NCBI RefSeq assembly: GCF_004745825.1
Contig: NZ_SRLA01000002.1
Span: forward strand, 310,001-374,000
Direction of reading: 5' to 3'
DNA: 64,000 nt
DNA from: Hymenobacter fodinae
GTDB lineage: Bacteria > Bacteroidota > Bacteroidia > Cytophagales > Hymenobacteraceae
How positions within the stretch are numbered: position 1 is the first letter of the stretch; every line of letters starts with the position of its first letter. Below are positions 45,843 to 54,971 of the stretch, piece by piece. Below the pieces are notes generated by a model. It made no database searches. It was not told the DNA's origin and worked only from the letters and a program-made list of their open reading frames with translations. Made by a program: the position numbers and the translations under genes.

Positions 45843-46838
45843 ATGCATCTTCTCCGAAGCTATGGATACGGGCTGCTGGTAGCACTGCTACCGCTCCTGG
45901 CCTGCGAGCACAACAGCTCGCAGCGCAGTCCGCATGCCAGGGCTCTTTCTTCCCAATCTGATACCACTATGGGTGCCGATCAAAACCGCCTCTACGCCGA
46001 CGTGAAGTTTCTAACGTCCCTCAAACCTGCCCGCCATTACCGCAACCTACGGTCGCTGAATGAAGCCGCCGACTACATAAAAGCGGAGTTTGAGAAGCTG
46101 GAAGTTGAAGATGGCGGGGTGGAGGAGCAAACGTTCAAGGCCGATGGGCGGCAGTACCGCAACATCATTCTGGCGTTTGGCTCGCGTGATGCGCCGCGCC
46201 TAGTGGTAGGCGCCCACTACGATGTGTGCGGCGAGCAGCCCGGTGCCGACGACAACGCCAGCGCCGTAGCGGGCCTGCTGGAAACCGCGCGCCTGCTGCA
46301 CATCTATGGCTCTAACCTGAAGTACCGTGTTGAGCTAGTGGCCTACCCCAACGAGGAGCCACCCTACTTCGCCACCCAATACATGGGCAGCGCGGTACAC
46401 GCCAAGTCCCTGCACGATGCGGGTGTGCCCGTGCGGGCCATGCTCTGCTACGAGATGATTGGCTACTTCCGGGATGAGCCTGGCTCCCAGCGCTTCCCCA
46501 ATGAGCAACTGGCGGCGCTGTACCCCAACACCGGCAACTTCATCACGGTAGTGGGCCGCACCGGCCAAGAGGGTTTCACGCAGAAAGTGCAGGAGTTGAT
46601 GCAAACCAAGGCCAACGTAGACGTGCAGCGTATCAATCTGCCTGCCGAAATGGGCCTAGCCGGCCTCTCCGACCACCGCAACTACTGGAAGTATGGCTAT
46701 GAGGCCCTCATGATCAACGACACCTCTTTCCTGCGCAACCCCAACTACCACCAACCCTCCGACACCATCGAAACGCTCGATTTCAAGCGCATGGCGGAAG
46801 TGGTGAACGGTGCGTATGCCGCCATTCTGGGCCTCTAG
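45843..46838 (+). CDS. M28-family zinc peptidase, lipoprotein
   Basis: The protein of 331 residues starts with a lipoprotein signal (LLVALLPLLACEHN, lipobox LLAC), so it is anchored in the envelope. The co-catalytic zinc site of M28 is present: H125 with D127 (GAHYDVCG), D136/D137 (GADDNASA), the E171/E172 pair (YPNEEPPYF), the M28 SDHRNYWKYGYEAL segment and the late histidine in NPNYHQPSDTIETLD. Members are aminopeptidases or glutaminyl cyclases; which applies here is open. The TAG stop overlaps CTAGGCC. It is divergent from proB. Confidence 0.9.
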   Translation: MHLLRSYGYGLLVALLPLLACEHNSSQRSPHARALSSQSDTTMGADQNRLYADVKFLTSLKPARHYRNLRSLNEAADYIKAEFEKLEVEDGGVEEQTFKADGRQYRNIILAFGSRDAPRLVVGAHYDVCGEQPGADDNASAVAGLLETARLLHIYGSNLKYRVELVAYPNEEPPYFATQYMGSAVHAKSLHDAGVPVRAMLCYEMIGYFRDEPGSQRFPNEQLAALYPNTGNFITVVGRTGQEGFTQKVQELMQTKANVDVQRINLPAEMGLAGLSDHRNYWKYGYEALMINDTSFLRNPNYHQPSDTIETLDFKRMAEVVNGAYAAILGL

Positions 46839-46915
46839 GCCACTTGCTGCGCTACGCATAAATCCTGTTCCTTTGCCTACGTTCACGCTCCTGTATCTCC
46901 CGAACTGGCCTAGGC

Positions 46916-47821
46916 ATGCTTTCCCATCCGCACGAAATATTCCTGGAAGTAGCTCGCCAGCTCAGCTTTACCAAGGCGGGGCAAGCGCTGTTCCTGAGCC
47001 AGTCGGCGGTGAGCAAGCAAGTAAAAGCCTTGGAAGAGCACTACAAAACCGGCCTGTTTGAGCGCTTGGGCAATAGTGTGGTGCTTACGCCCGCCGGCGA
47101 GTTACTCTACCGCAAACTGCTGGTGGCAAAGCAGCTACAGCATGAGCTGCACCAAGAGTTTACCGAACTCAGCCCCGACTTTTCGCCTCAGGTGCACATG
47201 GTCATTGGGGCCAGTACCACCATCTCACTCTACGTGATTCCGCCGGTGCTGTCGGCGTACCTAGGCCAGTTCCCAAATACCCAACTCACCCTTAAAAACC
47301 GCAACTCCGAGAATATCCTGAAAGCGCTGCTGGAGCATGAGATTGACCTCGGCATCATCGAAGGAATCCATAAAGTCAGCAACGTCACCTACACGCCTTT
47401 GCTGACTGATGAAGTAGTGGCGGTTTGCTCGGGCCGCAACCCGCTGTATCGGCAGGAGCTGGAGGCGCGGGACCTGCTGCGCGTGCCAGTAGCGCTACGT
47501 GAAACTGGCTCCGGTACGCTGGCGGTGCTGGAAGAAGCCCTTGCTGAAAAACACATCAAGGTCACTGATCTGCCGGTGAAGGTGAGGCTGGGTGGCACCG
47601 AAGCGCTTAAAAACTTTGTGCGGGTAGATACGTGTCTAGCGTTTCTACCGCGCCAGTCGGTAATGAAGGAGCTGGCTTCGGGGGAGCTGATGGAAGTGAA
47701 AGTGCGCGACCTAAACCTTATGCGCCACTTTGATTTTGTGCAGCGCAAAGGCACGGAGAACAATATGCCTTATAAAGACTTCGTGCAGTTCGCGCGACGA
47801 TATTATTCCAGAAAGGAATAG
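46916..47821 (+). CDS. LysR-family transcriptional regulator
   Basis: The protein has 301 residues: an N-terminal winged helix (HEIFLEVARQLSFTKAGQALFLSQSAVSKQVKALEEHY), a linker helix, and a two-lobed effector-binding domain (about 90-295) with VHMVIGASTTISLYVIPPVL. Its start codon directly follows a GGCCTAGGC motif. The stop codon lies within a TATTCC/GGAATA dyad, and the threonine synthase gene begins 65 bases downstream in the same direction, so it may regulate that gene. The effector is unknown. Confidence 0.93.
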   Translation: MLSHPHEIFLEVARQLSFTKAGQALFLSQSAVSKQVKALEEHYKTGLFERLGNSVVLTPAGELLYRKLLVAKQLQHELHQEFTELSPDFSPQVHMVIGASTTISLYVIPPVLSAYLGQFPNTQLTLKNRNSENILKALLEHEIDLGIIEGIHKVSNVTYTPLLTDEVVAVCSGRNPLYRQELEARDLLRVPVALRETGSGTLAVLEEALAEKHIKVTDLPVKVRLGGTEALKNFVRVDTCLAFLPRQSVMKELASGELMEVKVRDLNLMRHFDFVQRKGTENNMPYKDFVQFARRYYSRKE

Positions 47822-47853
47822 CCTATTCCAAATAGCCGTTTGTTTCAGGAATA
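47804..47853. promoter_or_regulatory. Paired TATTCC/GGAATA dyads before threonine synthase
   Basis: TATTCC-N5-GGAATA (47804-47820) overlaps the LysR stop codon and is followed by TATTCC (47824) and GGAATA (47848). Two nested copies of the same dyad directly upstream of the threonine synthase gene look like LysR operator half-sites. Confidence 0.5.
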
Positions 47854-47886
47854 GCAGCCGAGGAGTTTTGCGTTGAACTCTCCGTT

Positions 47887-49083
47887 ATGCACACTCTTCT
47901 CGACACCCAAACGCGCCTGCAGGATCTGCACTGCGCCGCCTGCGATACTCCGTACTCTGCCTACCAGCTTCAGCGGGTATCGGCCTGCTGCGGCCAGCCG
48001 CTGGTAGCCCGTTACGATCTGCACGAGCCACTAACTCGCGCCTCAGGCATAGACCAGGCGGAAAACTCCATGTGGCGCTATCATGCCTTGCTGCCCCTCC
48101 TCGACGATGCCAACCGCGTGAGTTTGGGTGAAGGCTGGACGCCCATGCTGCAACTCCAGCGTCTGGGCAGCCGTTACGGCCTCCGCGACCTGCGGCTGAA
48201 GGACGAAGGCTTAAACCCAACTGGCTCCTTTAAGGCTCGGGGGCTGAGTATGGCCATTTCCAAAGCTAAGGAGCTGGGCGTGACGGGCTGCATCATCCCG
48301 ACCGCTGGTAACGCGGGCGTGGCCATGGCCGCCTATTGCGCTCGGGCGGGCATGCGCGCCGTGGTGGCCATGCCCAGTCATACGCCCAAAGCTTTTAAAG
48401 AAGAGTGCTACTGGTACGGGGCCGAGGTGCACCTAGTAGATGGCCTGATCAACGATTGCGCCGCCCGAGTACGGGAACTCAATGCCGACAACTCCCTACT
48501 TGATGTATCGACCTTGAAGGAGCCTTACCGCCTGGAGGGCAAGAAGACCATGGGCTATGAGCTGGCTGAGCAACTCAACTGGACGCTCCCTGACGTGCTG
48601 CTCTACCCCGCTGGCGGCGGCACCGGCCTTATTGGCATCTGGAAAGCATTGCGCGAAATGCAGGCCCTGGGCTGGCTCCCCGCTGATGCCAAGCTGCCTC
48701 GCATGGTGGCAGTGCAGTCGGCCAACTGCTGCCCGCTAGTGGAAACCCGCGCTGGCCGTCAAGCCAACTGCCACAGCTACGTAGGCCAGCCCACTATTGC
48801 GAATGGCCTGGCCGTGCCCCGCCCCCTCGGTGAGCCGCTAATGCTGCAGGTTCTCGAAGAATCAAATGGCCTAGCCATTGCCATCACCGATGAGCAAATG
48901 CTGGAAGGCATGCGCGAGCTTGCCCGCTTAGAGGGCATGTTCGTCGCTCCCGAAGGGGCTGCCGTCTGGATGGCCGCCCGCCAGCTATTAGAAACGGGCT
49001 GGCTGCGTCCCGAGGAACAAATCTTGCTGCTCAACACTGGCTCCGGCCAGAAGTACCTCGACAACGTGGAGGGCCGCTACTAA
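47887..49083 (+). CDS. thrC: Threonine synthase
   Basis: The protein has 398 residues: an N-terminal cysteine-rich segment (CAACDTPYSAYQ, then ACCGQPLVARYD) that forms a small zinc-ribbon-like cap in this class, and a fold-type II pyridoxal phosphate core with lysine K116 in NPTGSFKARG, a glycine-rich phosphate loop (PAGGGTGLIGIWKAL) and GSGQKYLD at the end. It turns O-phosphohomoserine into threonine. It stands apart from other threonine genes and follows a LysR gene. A cysteate-synthase-like function is a less likely alternative. Confidence 0.85.
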   Translation: MHTLLDTQTRLQDLHCAACDTPYSAYQLQRVSACCGQPLVARYDLHEPLTRASGIDQAENSMWRYHALLPLLDDANRVSLGEGWTPMLQLQRLGSRYGLRDLRLKDEGLNPTGSFKARGLSMAISKAKELGVTGCIIPTAGNAGVAMAAYCARAGMRAVVAMPSHTPKAFKEECYWYGAEVHLVDGLINDCAARVRELNADNSLLDVSTLKEPYRLEGKKTMGYELAEQLNWTLPDVLLYPAGGGTGLIGIWKALREMQALGWLPADAKLPRMVAVQSANCCPLVETRAGRQANCHSYVGQPTIANGLAVPRPLGEPLMLQVLEESNGLAIAITDEQMLEGMRELARLEGMFVAPEGAAVWMAARQLLETGWLRPEEQILLLNTGSGQKYLDNVEGRY

Positions 49084-49112
49084 TACTCCCCAATTCCACA
49101 ACCTCCCCATTC

Positions 49113-49158
49113 ACGGACTGGCCTACGGCATCTCACCAGATGTTGTAGGCCAGTCCGT
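49113..49158 (+). terminator. Long hairpin after threonine synthase
   Basis: ACGGACTGGCCTAC pairs with GTAGGCCAGTCCGT without mismatch, and the inner bases GGCATCT/AGATGTT continue the stem with G-T pairs, leaving a 4-base loop: 46 bases in all. The downstream T tract is weak. Confidence 0.75.
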
Positions 49159-49420
49159 TGTATTTGGGGCATGCTGGTATAAGATAAGGTGTAAGTAAAT
49201 CAGGCATAGAGGTAGGCTAACGTCACTTCCTGCTAGGAGGCATTCATCAATTACCTACATGGCAAATGACTTATTATGCGAGCAGCGTCTGTCGTTATGC
49301 CTGACAACAGGTACCTGTAGCTAATAACTGTAGTAAAAGTTTGTAATGCCTATCCAAGATTGAATAGGTGCTGTTTATAGGGTGTGTAATTGAATTATAC
49401 GGGTTGTTTATATGAAATGA

Positions 49421-49435
49421 CCCTAAAATTTAGGG
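49421..49435. promoter_or_regulatory. Operator-like palindrome upstream of the ammonium transporter
   Basis: CCCTAAA-A-TTTAGGG, a perfect 7-bp dyad, lies about 75 bases before the amt start in AT-rich DNA. It may bind a nitrogen-responsive regulator; this rests on symmetry and position only. Confidence 0.35.
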
Positions 49436-49509
49436 CGTATGAGAAGAATGTAGATGATTTTGGTTTATCTTGCCTATGAAATAAAGGGTGGTATCAAAAA
49501 AGTAGTACA

Positions 49510-50898
49510 ATGAAGTCTGACACACTTGCTCTCCGGCCTAGCTATAGTTTGTTTTCGCTCATTGCCTTATTAGGCTTAGCAATTCTGGCCGCAGTTTATC
49601 AAGTACCGCATCCGGCGGCAGCACCGGGCTCACTCAATGCCGCTGATGTAGCCTGGATGCTCACGGCAACAGCCTTCGTCCTGATCATGACTCCGGGCCT
49701 GTCGTTCTTTTACGGCGGTATGGTGCGCCCCAAAAACGTGATCAGCACCATGCTGCAGAGCTTTGTTGCACTAGGTGTGATTTCGGTGCTGTTCTATTTC
49801 GTAGGGTTCTCGCTCTGCTACGGCGACTCCTGGCACGGACTCATTGGCAACCCTTTCACGTTTGCCATGCTGCGCAACGTGGGCACGGCGCCCAACCCGG
49901 CTTTTGCTGCCAGCATCCCGTTTGTGCTCTACTTCGCGTTTCAGCTCAAGTTTGCCATCATCACGCCTGCCCTGATTACCGGCTCATTTGCCGAGCGCGT
50001 GCGCTTCAAAGGGTATCTGGCGTTTATGGTGTTGTTTAGCCTGTTTATTTACTGCCCTTTGGCCCACTGGACGTGGCACCCCGAGGGGTTCTTGCATAAG
50101 TGGGGTGTGTTGGATTTTGCAGGCGGCACGGTGGTGCACATCTCGGCGGGCGTTGCAGCGCTGGCCGGCGCCATGGTGCTGGGCCGCCGCTCAGCCAACC
50201 TACGCCCTACTTCCTTTTCAACGCCCAACGTGCCTTACGTAATGCTGGGCACGGGCCTGCTGTGGTTTGGCTGGTTCGGGTTTAATGCCGGCTCGGCGCT
50301 GGGTGCCAACGAGTTGGCGGCCGTGTCGTTCGTGAATACCAACCTCGCTTCAGGCGCCGCCCTCATTGCCTGGATTTTGGTAGAAATAGTGCGGGGCGGC
50401 AAGCCCACGGCCGTAGGCGCGTGCACTGGTGCGGTAGTAGGCCTAGTGGCCATTACGCCCGCCGCGGGCTACGTTGATTATGGCCAGAGCATCCTGATTG
50501 GGGTGATTGGCGCCTTGGTGAGCCACGCCGCTGTGCACTGGCAGAACTCGCGTACCACCATCGACGACACCCTGGATGTATTTCCTTGCCATGGCCTTGG
50601 GGGCATTGTGGGGATGCTGCTCACGGGTGTTTTCGCCGCCAACGATGGGTTATTCTACGGCAAAACCAGCCTGTTTGGGTACCACGTGCTGGGCCTCGTG
50701 ATTGTAGTAGCCTACTCGTTCATCGGAGCGTGGGTACTGCTGAAAGTTACGGACCGCATCTTCGGGCTGCGCGTGAAGCTGCAGGAGGAAGAACTAGGCC
50801 TCGACCTCAGCCAGCACGAAGAATCTACTTACCACATCGATGAAGAATTTGAGCGCACCTACCGCCGCGAGCCAATTGCGGAAAAGGTGACGCTTTAA
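49510..50898 (+). CDS. amt: Ammonium transporter
   Basis: The protein of 462 residues has about 12 hydrophobic segments: a non-conserved N-terminal one, then the Amt core beginning AADVAWMLTATAFVLIMTPGLSFFYGGMVR, the GGTVVHISAG and WFGWFGFNAGSA motifs with the pore histidine, and CHGLGGIVGML. It imports ammonium. No glnK gene follows, though amt and glnK are usually together, so regulation must differ or act in trans. A soluble acidic tail of about 50 residues ends the protein. Confidence 0.95.
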   Translation: MKSDTLALRPSYSLFSLIALLGLAILAAVYQVPHPAAAPGSLNAADVAWMLTATAFVLIMTPGLSFFYGGMVRPKNVISTMLQSFVALGVISVLFYFVGFSLCYGDSWHGLIGNPFTFAMLRNVGTAPNPAFAASIPFVLYFAFQLKFAIITPALITGSFAERVRFKGYLAFMVLFSLFIYCPLAHWTWHPEGFLHKWGVLDFAGGTVVHISAGVAALAGAMVLGRRSANLRPTSFSTPNVPYVMLGTGLLWFGWFGFNAGSALGANELAAVSFVNTNLASGAALIAWILVEIVRGGKPTAVGACTGAVVGLVAITPAAGYVDYGQSILIGVIGALVSHAAVHWQNSRTTIDDTLDVFPCHGLGGIVGMLLTGVFAANDGLFYGKTSLFGYHVLGLVIVVAYSFIGAWVLLKVTDRIFGLRVKLQEEELGLDLSQHEESTYHIDEEFERTYRREPIAEKVTL

Positions 50899-50960
50899 GA
50901 AGCATTCAGTAGCTCCCCCCTGAAGGGCAAAGCGCAGATATAGAAAGTAGCGTGGGAAAG

Positions 50961-50994
50961 AAAAGGCCACCGGGTGGGGAACCGGTGGCCTTTT
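50961..50994. terminator. Terminator between amt and TPR gene
   Basis: AAAAGGCCACCGG, 8-base loop, CCGGTGGCCTTTT: an exact 13-bp stem with A and T tracts, bidirectional between two convergent genes. Confidence 0.92.
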
Positions 50995-51022
50995 CGTGTG
51001 CGGTGACTAAGGTAAATGCCGG

Positions 51023-52231
51023 TCAGCTCAAGGCCGTCGTCCAGATAAACAGGAGCCAGATGATAAATAGCAAGCCCATGGCGCCGGTAGCAGCTTGGGA
51101 GTCAGGGGTAACCAACTGTAGGCCTGCTCCCAACAGGCCTAGCAGCACAAGGGCTACCGTAGCGGCTAAGGCCCAACGCTGAGTCCGTTTGGCTACGCGA
51201 GGGCGCAGGGTTACCGTGAGGGGAAAGAGGGCGGCCAGCAGGCCCAGGCCAATAGAGCCCAGCCAGGCTTGGCGCGCCAGGGCAGCGGTTGTGAAGGCTG
51301 CCGTGGCACCAACCAGCATCACCAGGAAGCCAAGCGCCTGGCGGCGTTGCCCATCGGAAAGCGCATGGCGCCCATAAGGGTTAAGCAGCAACAACCCATT
51401 GAACAAGGGATCGGCAAACCAGCTCATGAATACCAGCGGCAGGTACAGAGGCAACAGCAGCGGTACGAAGCGCACCAAAATATACAGGCCAATGAACAGC
51501 AGCCGCCGGGCCATGCCATTCAGGTTCTCGCTCCAGACGCTAAAGCGCAGAAAGACCCGGTACAACCAGTAGCGAGCTTTTAGGGCTTCTACTAGGCCAC
51601 TGCGCGCATATTCCGAAGTAGGTGCCAGCCGTAGCGCACTTCGGAAGTGCTCTAAGGCCTCCTGGTGCCGACCAGTTTCCAAGGCTACCCAACCGGCATC
51701 GGCGTGGGTGCCAGCATCGTCGGGGTCGTAGTGCAGGGCTTGGGTGAGGGAACTGGCGGCATCCTCGGAGCGGCCGAGGCGGGCCAGACAGCGGGCCCGC
51801 AGGCCTAGGCAGTCTACGTGCTCGGGGTCGTAGGCCAGGCCCATTTCTGCGGCGCGTAGGGCGGCAGCCCACTGGCCCTGTGTGAAGCGCAGAATGCCCA
51901 GCGTGTGGTGATAGTTAGGGTCGGTGGGGTCGAGGGAAAGGGCTTGTTCAATAGCCTCGCGGGCTGCCCCCGTGTTCTGTAGGCGCTGCTGGGTTAGGCT
52001 CAGCAGGTAATAGGCAAAGTCGTGCTCTGGAGCCAGGCCTACTGATGTTTGCGCATGCGTAAGAGCTTCTTCAGCACGCTGCTGCTCCAGCAGCGCCAAC
52101 GCCATAAGAGCATGCGCGTGGGCATCGTTGGGGTCGGCGTGCAGCACGCGGTGCAACTCCTGCTCGGCCTGCGCGGCGCGGCCCTGCCGGAGCAGCAGCA
52201 GAATACGGTCGGGCCAGTTGGCTTGTTCCAT
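51023..52231 (-). CDS. TPR protein with membrane C-terminus (paralogue A)
   Basis: The protein has 402 residues. The N-terminal half (about 5-205) is a run of tetratricopeptide repeats (AEQELHRVLHADPNDAHAHALMALALL, then AIEQALSLDPTDPNYHHTLGILRF). After WLYRVFLRFSVW the rest is about six hydrophobic helices. It is paralogous to the next gene upstream (same order, same VFLRF/QFMRLDAW joint). Last of three genes behind the TPR-AAA gene. I do not recognise a function; a membrane-anchored assembly factor is inferred from the repeats. Confidence 0.75.
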   Translation of the reverse strand: MEQANWPDRILLLLRQGRAAQAEQELHRVLHADPNDAHAHALMALALLEQQRAEEALTHAQTSVGLAPEHDFAYYLLSLTQQRLQNTGAAREAIEQALSLDPTDPNYHHTLGILRFTQGQWAAALRAAEMGLAYDPEHVDCLGLRARCLARLGRSEDAASSLTQALHYDPDDAGTHADAGWVALETGRHQEALEHFRSALRLAPTSEYARSGLVEALKARYWLYRVFLRFSVWSENLNGMARRLLFIGLYILVRFVPLLLPLYLPLVFMSWFADPLFNGLLLLNPYGRHALSDGQRRQALGFLVMLVGATAAFTTAALARQAWLGSIGLGLLAALFPLTVTLRPRVAKRTQRWALAATVALVLLGLLGAGLQLVTPDSQAATGAMGLLFIIWLLFIWTTALS

Positions 52232-52268
52232 GCGAGTATCTCAGGCGTCTGACTGTTTAGATAGGAGA

Positions 52269-53438
52269 TTAGCTGTGTTGCTCATGCCTGATGATGAGTG
52301 CGATGCCTGCCGTCATAGCAACTAAAAGAAGGCCAATGGTAAGGCCAGAAGCAGTTTGCACCCAGACCACAAACCAAAGCAGCCCCGCAAACATAACTAG
52401 GCATGCCACTCCTAGAAAGAGAGTATAAACTACCCTTACTACAGTGAAAGTGCCTTGGTTTAACATGACCACATCTGGGTGAAACCGCCACTGTATAGCG
52501 GCCCAGATAGAAAGAAAAATCAACGGAAGGCAAAAGAGCGCGACTAGAGGTGTTAGCACTAAAAAATAAAGAATCCAGGCGTGTTCATTCTGTAAGCTTG
52601 CCGACCAAGCATCAAGGCGCATGAATTGGCGCTTCAACCAGAAGCTTTCTTTCGCTAGTTGTTCCAGCCCTCGACGGGCGTCTGTATTGCCTGAGTTCAG
52701 CTGCCACACCTCCAGAAAATACCGGCGTGCTTCTTGATGATTTCGCTGGCGTTGCGCTTCCTGGCCTAGATGCACTAACAGCGGCAAGAGTCGCCGTTGG
52801 GTGGGCTCATTTGTAGGATTTAGGCGAATAGCTTCGCGGAAATGATTTTCTGCGGCTAATAGCTGCTGCGTCCGAAGAGCTTCTTCGCCCAGTTGGGCAT
52901 GAGCCACCGCTAAATTTGGGTGCCAGCGTACTAGCTGTTGCAGCGTTACTCTGGCCAACTCATAACGGCCCAGTTGCTTAAGCGCCCGGATGCGTTGGTA
53001 CAGACATTCTACATGCCCTGGATCTAGAAACAGGCCTTGAGCAGCGGTTTCTAGTGCTGCCTCCGGTTGCTGCTGCGCATTAAGGATTACGGCCTTATAG
53101 CCCACATACGTGGCATTGAAGCTGTTTAAGCGCAGGGCCTCGTTGATAGCCTCTAGCGCCGCACTTGGCCAGTCAAGCCGCAGTGATACAATGCTGTGGA
53201 AGTAGTGCGCATCGCTGCTCTGCGGATCGAGGGCCAACGCCTGCCGGATTGCAGTAAGCGCCTCATGAGCCCGCCACTTTTGGTTGAGCAGCACTAGGCA
53301 TAGCATCTCATGCGCGGCAGCCTCTTGGGGGTGCTGCGTTAACCTACGCAGCACTAGCTGCTCGGCCTGTTCCGGGCGGTTCACCCGCAGCAGATGCTGT
53401 ACGGCCTCCTGCCATTGCTCGTTGTCAGCGTGTTTCAT
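52269..53438 (-). CDS. TPR protein with membrane C-terminus (paralogue B)
   Basis: I start at the ATG at 53438 (MKHADNEQWQEAVQ); the longer frame overlaps the upstream gene and reads as its shadow. About 389 residues: TPR repeats (about 8-255, EAVQHLLRVNRPEQAEQLVLRRLTQHPQEAAAHEMLCLVLL), then after QFMRLDAWSASLQN at least four hydrophobic helices. It resembles paralogue A throughout. The gene is between the AAA ATPase gene (19 bases) and paralogue A (37 bases). Function unknown. Confidence 0.75.
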   Translation of the reverse strand: MKHADNEQWQEAVQHLLRVNRPEQAEQLVLRRLTQHPQEAAAHEMLCLVLLNQKWRAHEALTAIRQALALDPQSSDAHYFHSIVSLRLDWPSAALEAINEALRLNSFNATYVGYKAVILNAQQQPEAALETAAQGLFLDPGHVECLYQRIRALKQLGRYELARVTLQQLVRWHPNLAVAHAQLGEEALRTQQLLAAENHFREAIRLNPTNEPTQRRLLPLLVHLGQEAQRQRNHQEARRYFLEVWQLNSGNTDARRGLEQLAKESFWLKRQFMRLDAWSASLQNEHAWILYFLVLTPLVALFCLPLIFLSIWAAIQWRFHPDVVMLNQGTFTVVRVVYTLFLGVACLVMFAGLLWFVVWVQTASGLTIGLLLVAMTAGIALIIRHEQHS

Positions 53439-53457
53439 GCTGTGACTCGGGAGCCGC

Positions 53458-54828
53458 CTAGGCCGAGGGCTTCTTGATGCCGAGGTACACCAGAATGTCG
53501 TCGTAGAGGCCGCCTTCGTTGGAGTAGAGGGCGTAGTTTTTGGCCGTAGCAAACCACTCCCGGGTGCTGGGGCGCACTTTCCCGATGGCATCCTGCAGGG
53601 TGCGTTGCTCCAGCGGCAGGGGCTTGCCAGCCTTCATCGACTCGCGCAGGCAGCTTTCAATGGCCACGTCTACTACGGCCTTTAAGTCGGCGCCGGAGTA
53701 CCCGGCAGTTTGGGCGGCCAGTTTTTGCAAATTGAGGGACTGGCCTACGGGCTTCTCGCGCAGCAGCAGCTCCAGCACGGCCGCGCGGGCGGGCTCGTCG
53801 GGGGGCGTTACCAGCAGGATTCGGTCGAAGCGGCCGGGGCGGCGGAAGGCGCCATCGAGCTGCCAGGGAGCGTTGGTGGCGGCCATAATGAGCACGCCCT
53901 CGTTGGAGCGCGTGGCCCCATCGAGCTCCGAGAGAAACTGGTTGATAACGGTGCGGCCGGCGCTCTGGCGTAGGTCGTGGCGGTTAGCGGCCAGGGCATC
54001 TACCTCGTCAAAAAACAGCACGCATGGTGCCTGCAGGCGGGCCTGCTCAAAAATCTGGTGCAGATTCCGCTCGCTGTTGCCCAGCCACATATCCAGTATG
54101 TCGTTGATGCCAACGTGGATAAAGGAGGCCTTCACCTCGCCGGCCGTAGCGCGGGCCAGGTACGTTTTGCCGCAGCCGGGCGGACCGTAGAGCAGCAGTC
54201 CGCCGCCGGTGGCCTTACCGTAGGCCTTGTACAAGTCCGGAAACTGCAGAGGGTGAATAATCTTCAGGCGAATTTCCTCCTTCAGGCTTTCCATGCCGCC
54301 CACATCTGAGAAGTTGATGCTGGGCTGCTCTAGGCCACCAAACAGCGTCTGCTCGTTGATAAGGTCGTGGTCGTTGGGCGAGGCGGAAAATGCGGGAGAC
54401 GGGCCACCCTGGGCTGTTGCACGTCCTCGCAGGCGGGAAGAAAGCTCCGCATCCTCCAGGGTAGGGTTAAAGGACAACGCTGTTTGGTAGGCCTCAGTGG
54501 CGGCCGCCAGATCAGTATCGGCCAGCAGGCGGGCGTGCAGCAGGTGGGCGCGGGCGTGCTCGGGCTGGGCCTCTAACAGTTCCTCTACCACTACAAAAGC
54601 CGCTGAAGTTTTGCGCAGGCCGGCGTAGGCTTCGGCTAGGCCTAGCTGCAGGTCGGCATCCTGCGGGGCTTGGCGTAGGCCGGTGCGGTAGAGCTCTTCG
54701 GCTTCGAGTAGGCGCCCGCTTTGCAGCAGCAAACCAGCCACGTGCTTGCGCAGGGCCAAGTTATCGGGAGAGAAAGCCAGGGCTTCTAATAGCGGTTGAA
54801 TAGCAGCAGGATCGGGAGGAAGGGCCAT
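53458..54828 (-). CDS. AAA+ ATPase with N-terminal TPR (CDC48/SpoVK-like)
   Basis: In this protein of 456 residues, residues 1-130 are TPR helices (LRKHVAGLLLQSGRLLEAEELY). The AAA module has Walker A GPPGCGKT (215-222), pore loop DMWLGNSE (246-252, aromatic W248), Walker B LFFDE (271-275), sensor 1 N319 and arginine fingers near R329-R333 (FRRPGRFDRI). All catalytic residues are intact, so it should be an active hexameric unfoldase or remodeller. It heads an operon with two TPR-membrane proteins, which may be its membrane receptors. The TAG stop lies in a CCTAGGCC motif. Confidence 0.88.
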   Translation of the reverse strand: MALPPDPAAIQPLLEALAFSPDNLALRKHVAGLLLQSGRLLEAEELYRTGLRQAPQDADLQLGLAEAYAGLRKTSAAFVVVEELLEAQPEHARAHLLHARLLADTDLAAATEAYQTALSFNPTLEDAELSSRLRGRATAQGGPSPAFSASPNDHDLINEQTLFGGLEQPSINFSDVGGMESLKEEIRLKIIHPLQFPDLYKAYGKATGGGLLLYGPPGCGKTYLARATAGEVKASFIHVGINDILDMWLGNSERNLHQIFEQARLQAPCVLFFDEVDALAANRHDLRQSAGRTVINQFLSELDGATRSNEGVLIMAATNAPWQLDGAFRRPGRFDRILLVTPPDEPARAAVLELLLREKPVGQSLNLQKLAAQTAGYSGADLKAVVDVAIESCLRESMKAGKPLPLEQRTLQDAIGKVRPSTREWFATAKNYALYSNEGGLYDDILVYLGIKKPSA

Positions 54829-54971
54829 AGCGCGGGTATAATCTGATACCGCAAGCTACGAAGGAGTGAGGAGGTACTGAGGCAAAGAGGTGATGAAATG
54901 ACAAAGTGTTAATAGGGCAATAGGTCTAGGCCATTACATTACCTCAGCACTTTATTTCAAGCATCCAAAAC

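Larger units (their letters stand above)
49084..49509. other. Intergenic region between threonine synthase and amt
   Basis: No gene is seen in these 426 bases. The left side holds a hairpin terminator at 49113. The rest is AT-rich, especially 49310-49505, and should contain the promoter of the ammonium transporter, with a CCCTAAAATTTAGGG palindrome at 49421. Confidence 0.5.

Noticed and set aside
53439-53591. Longer N-terminus of TPR paralogue B
   Set aside because: The extension is Pro/Thr/Ser-rich shadow sequence overlapping the AAA ATPase gene; the ATG at 53438 starts the TPR pattern directly.
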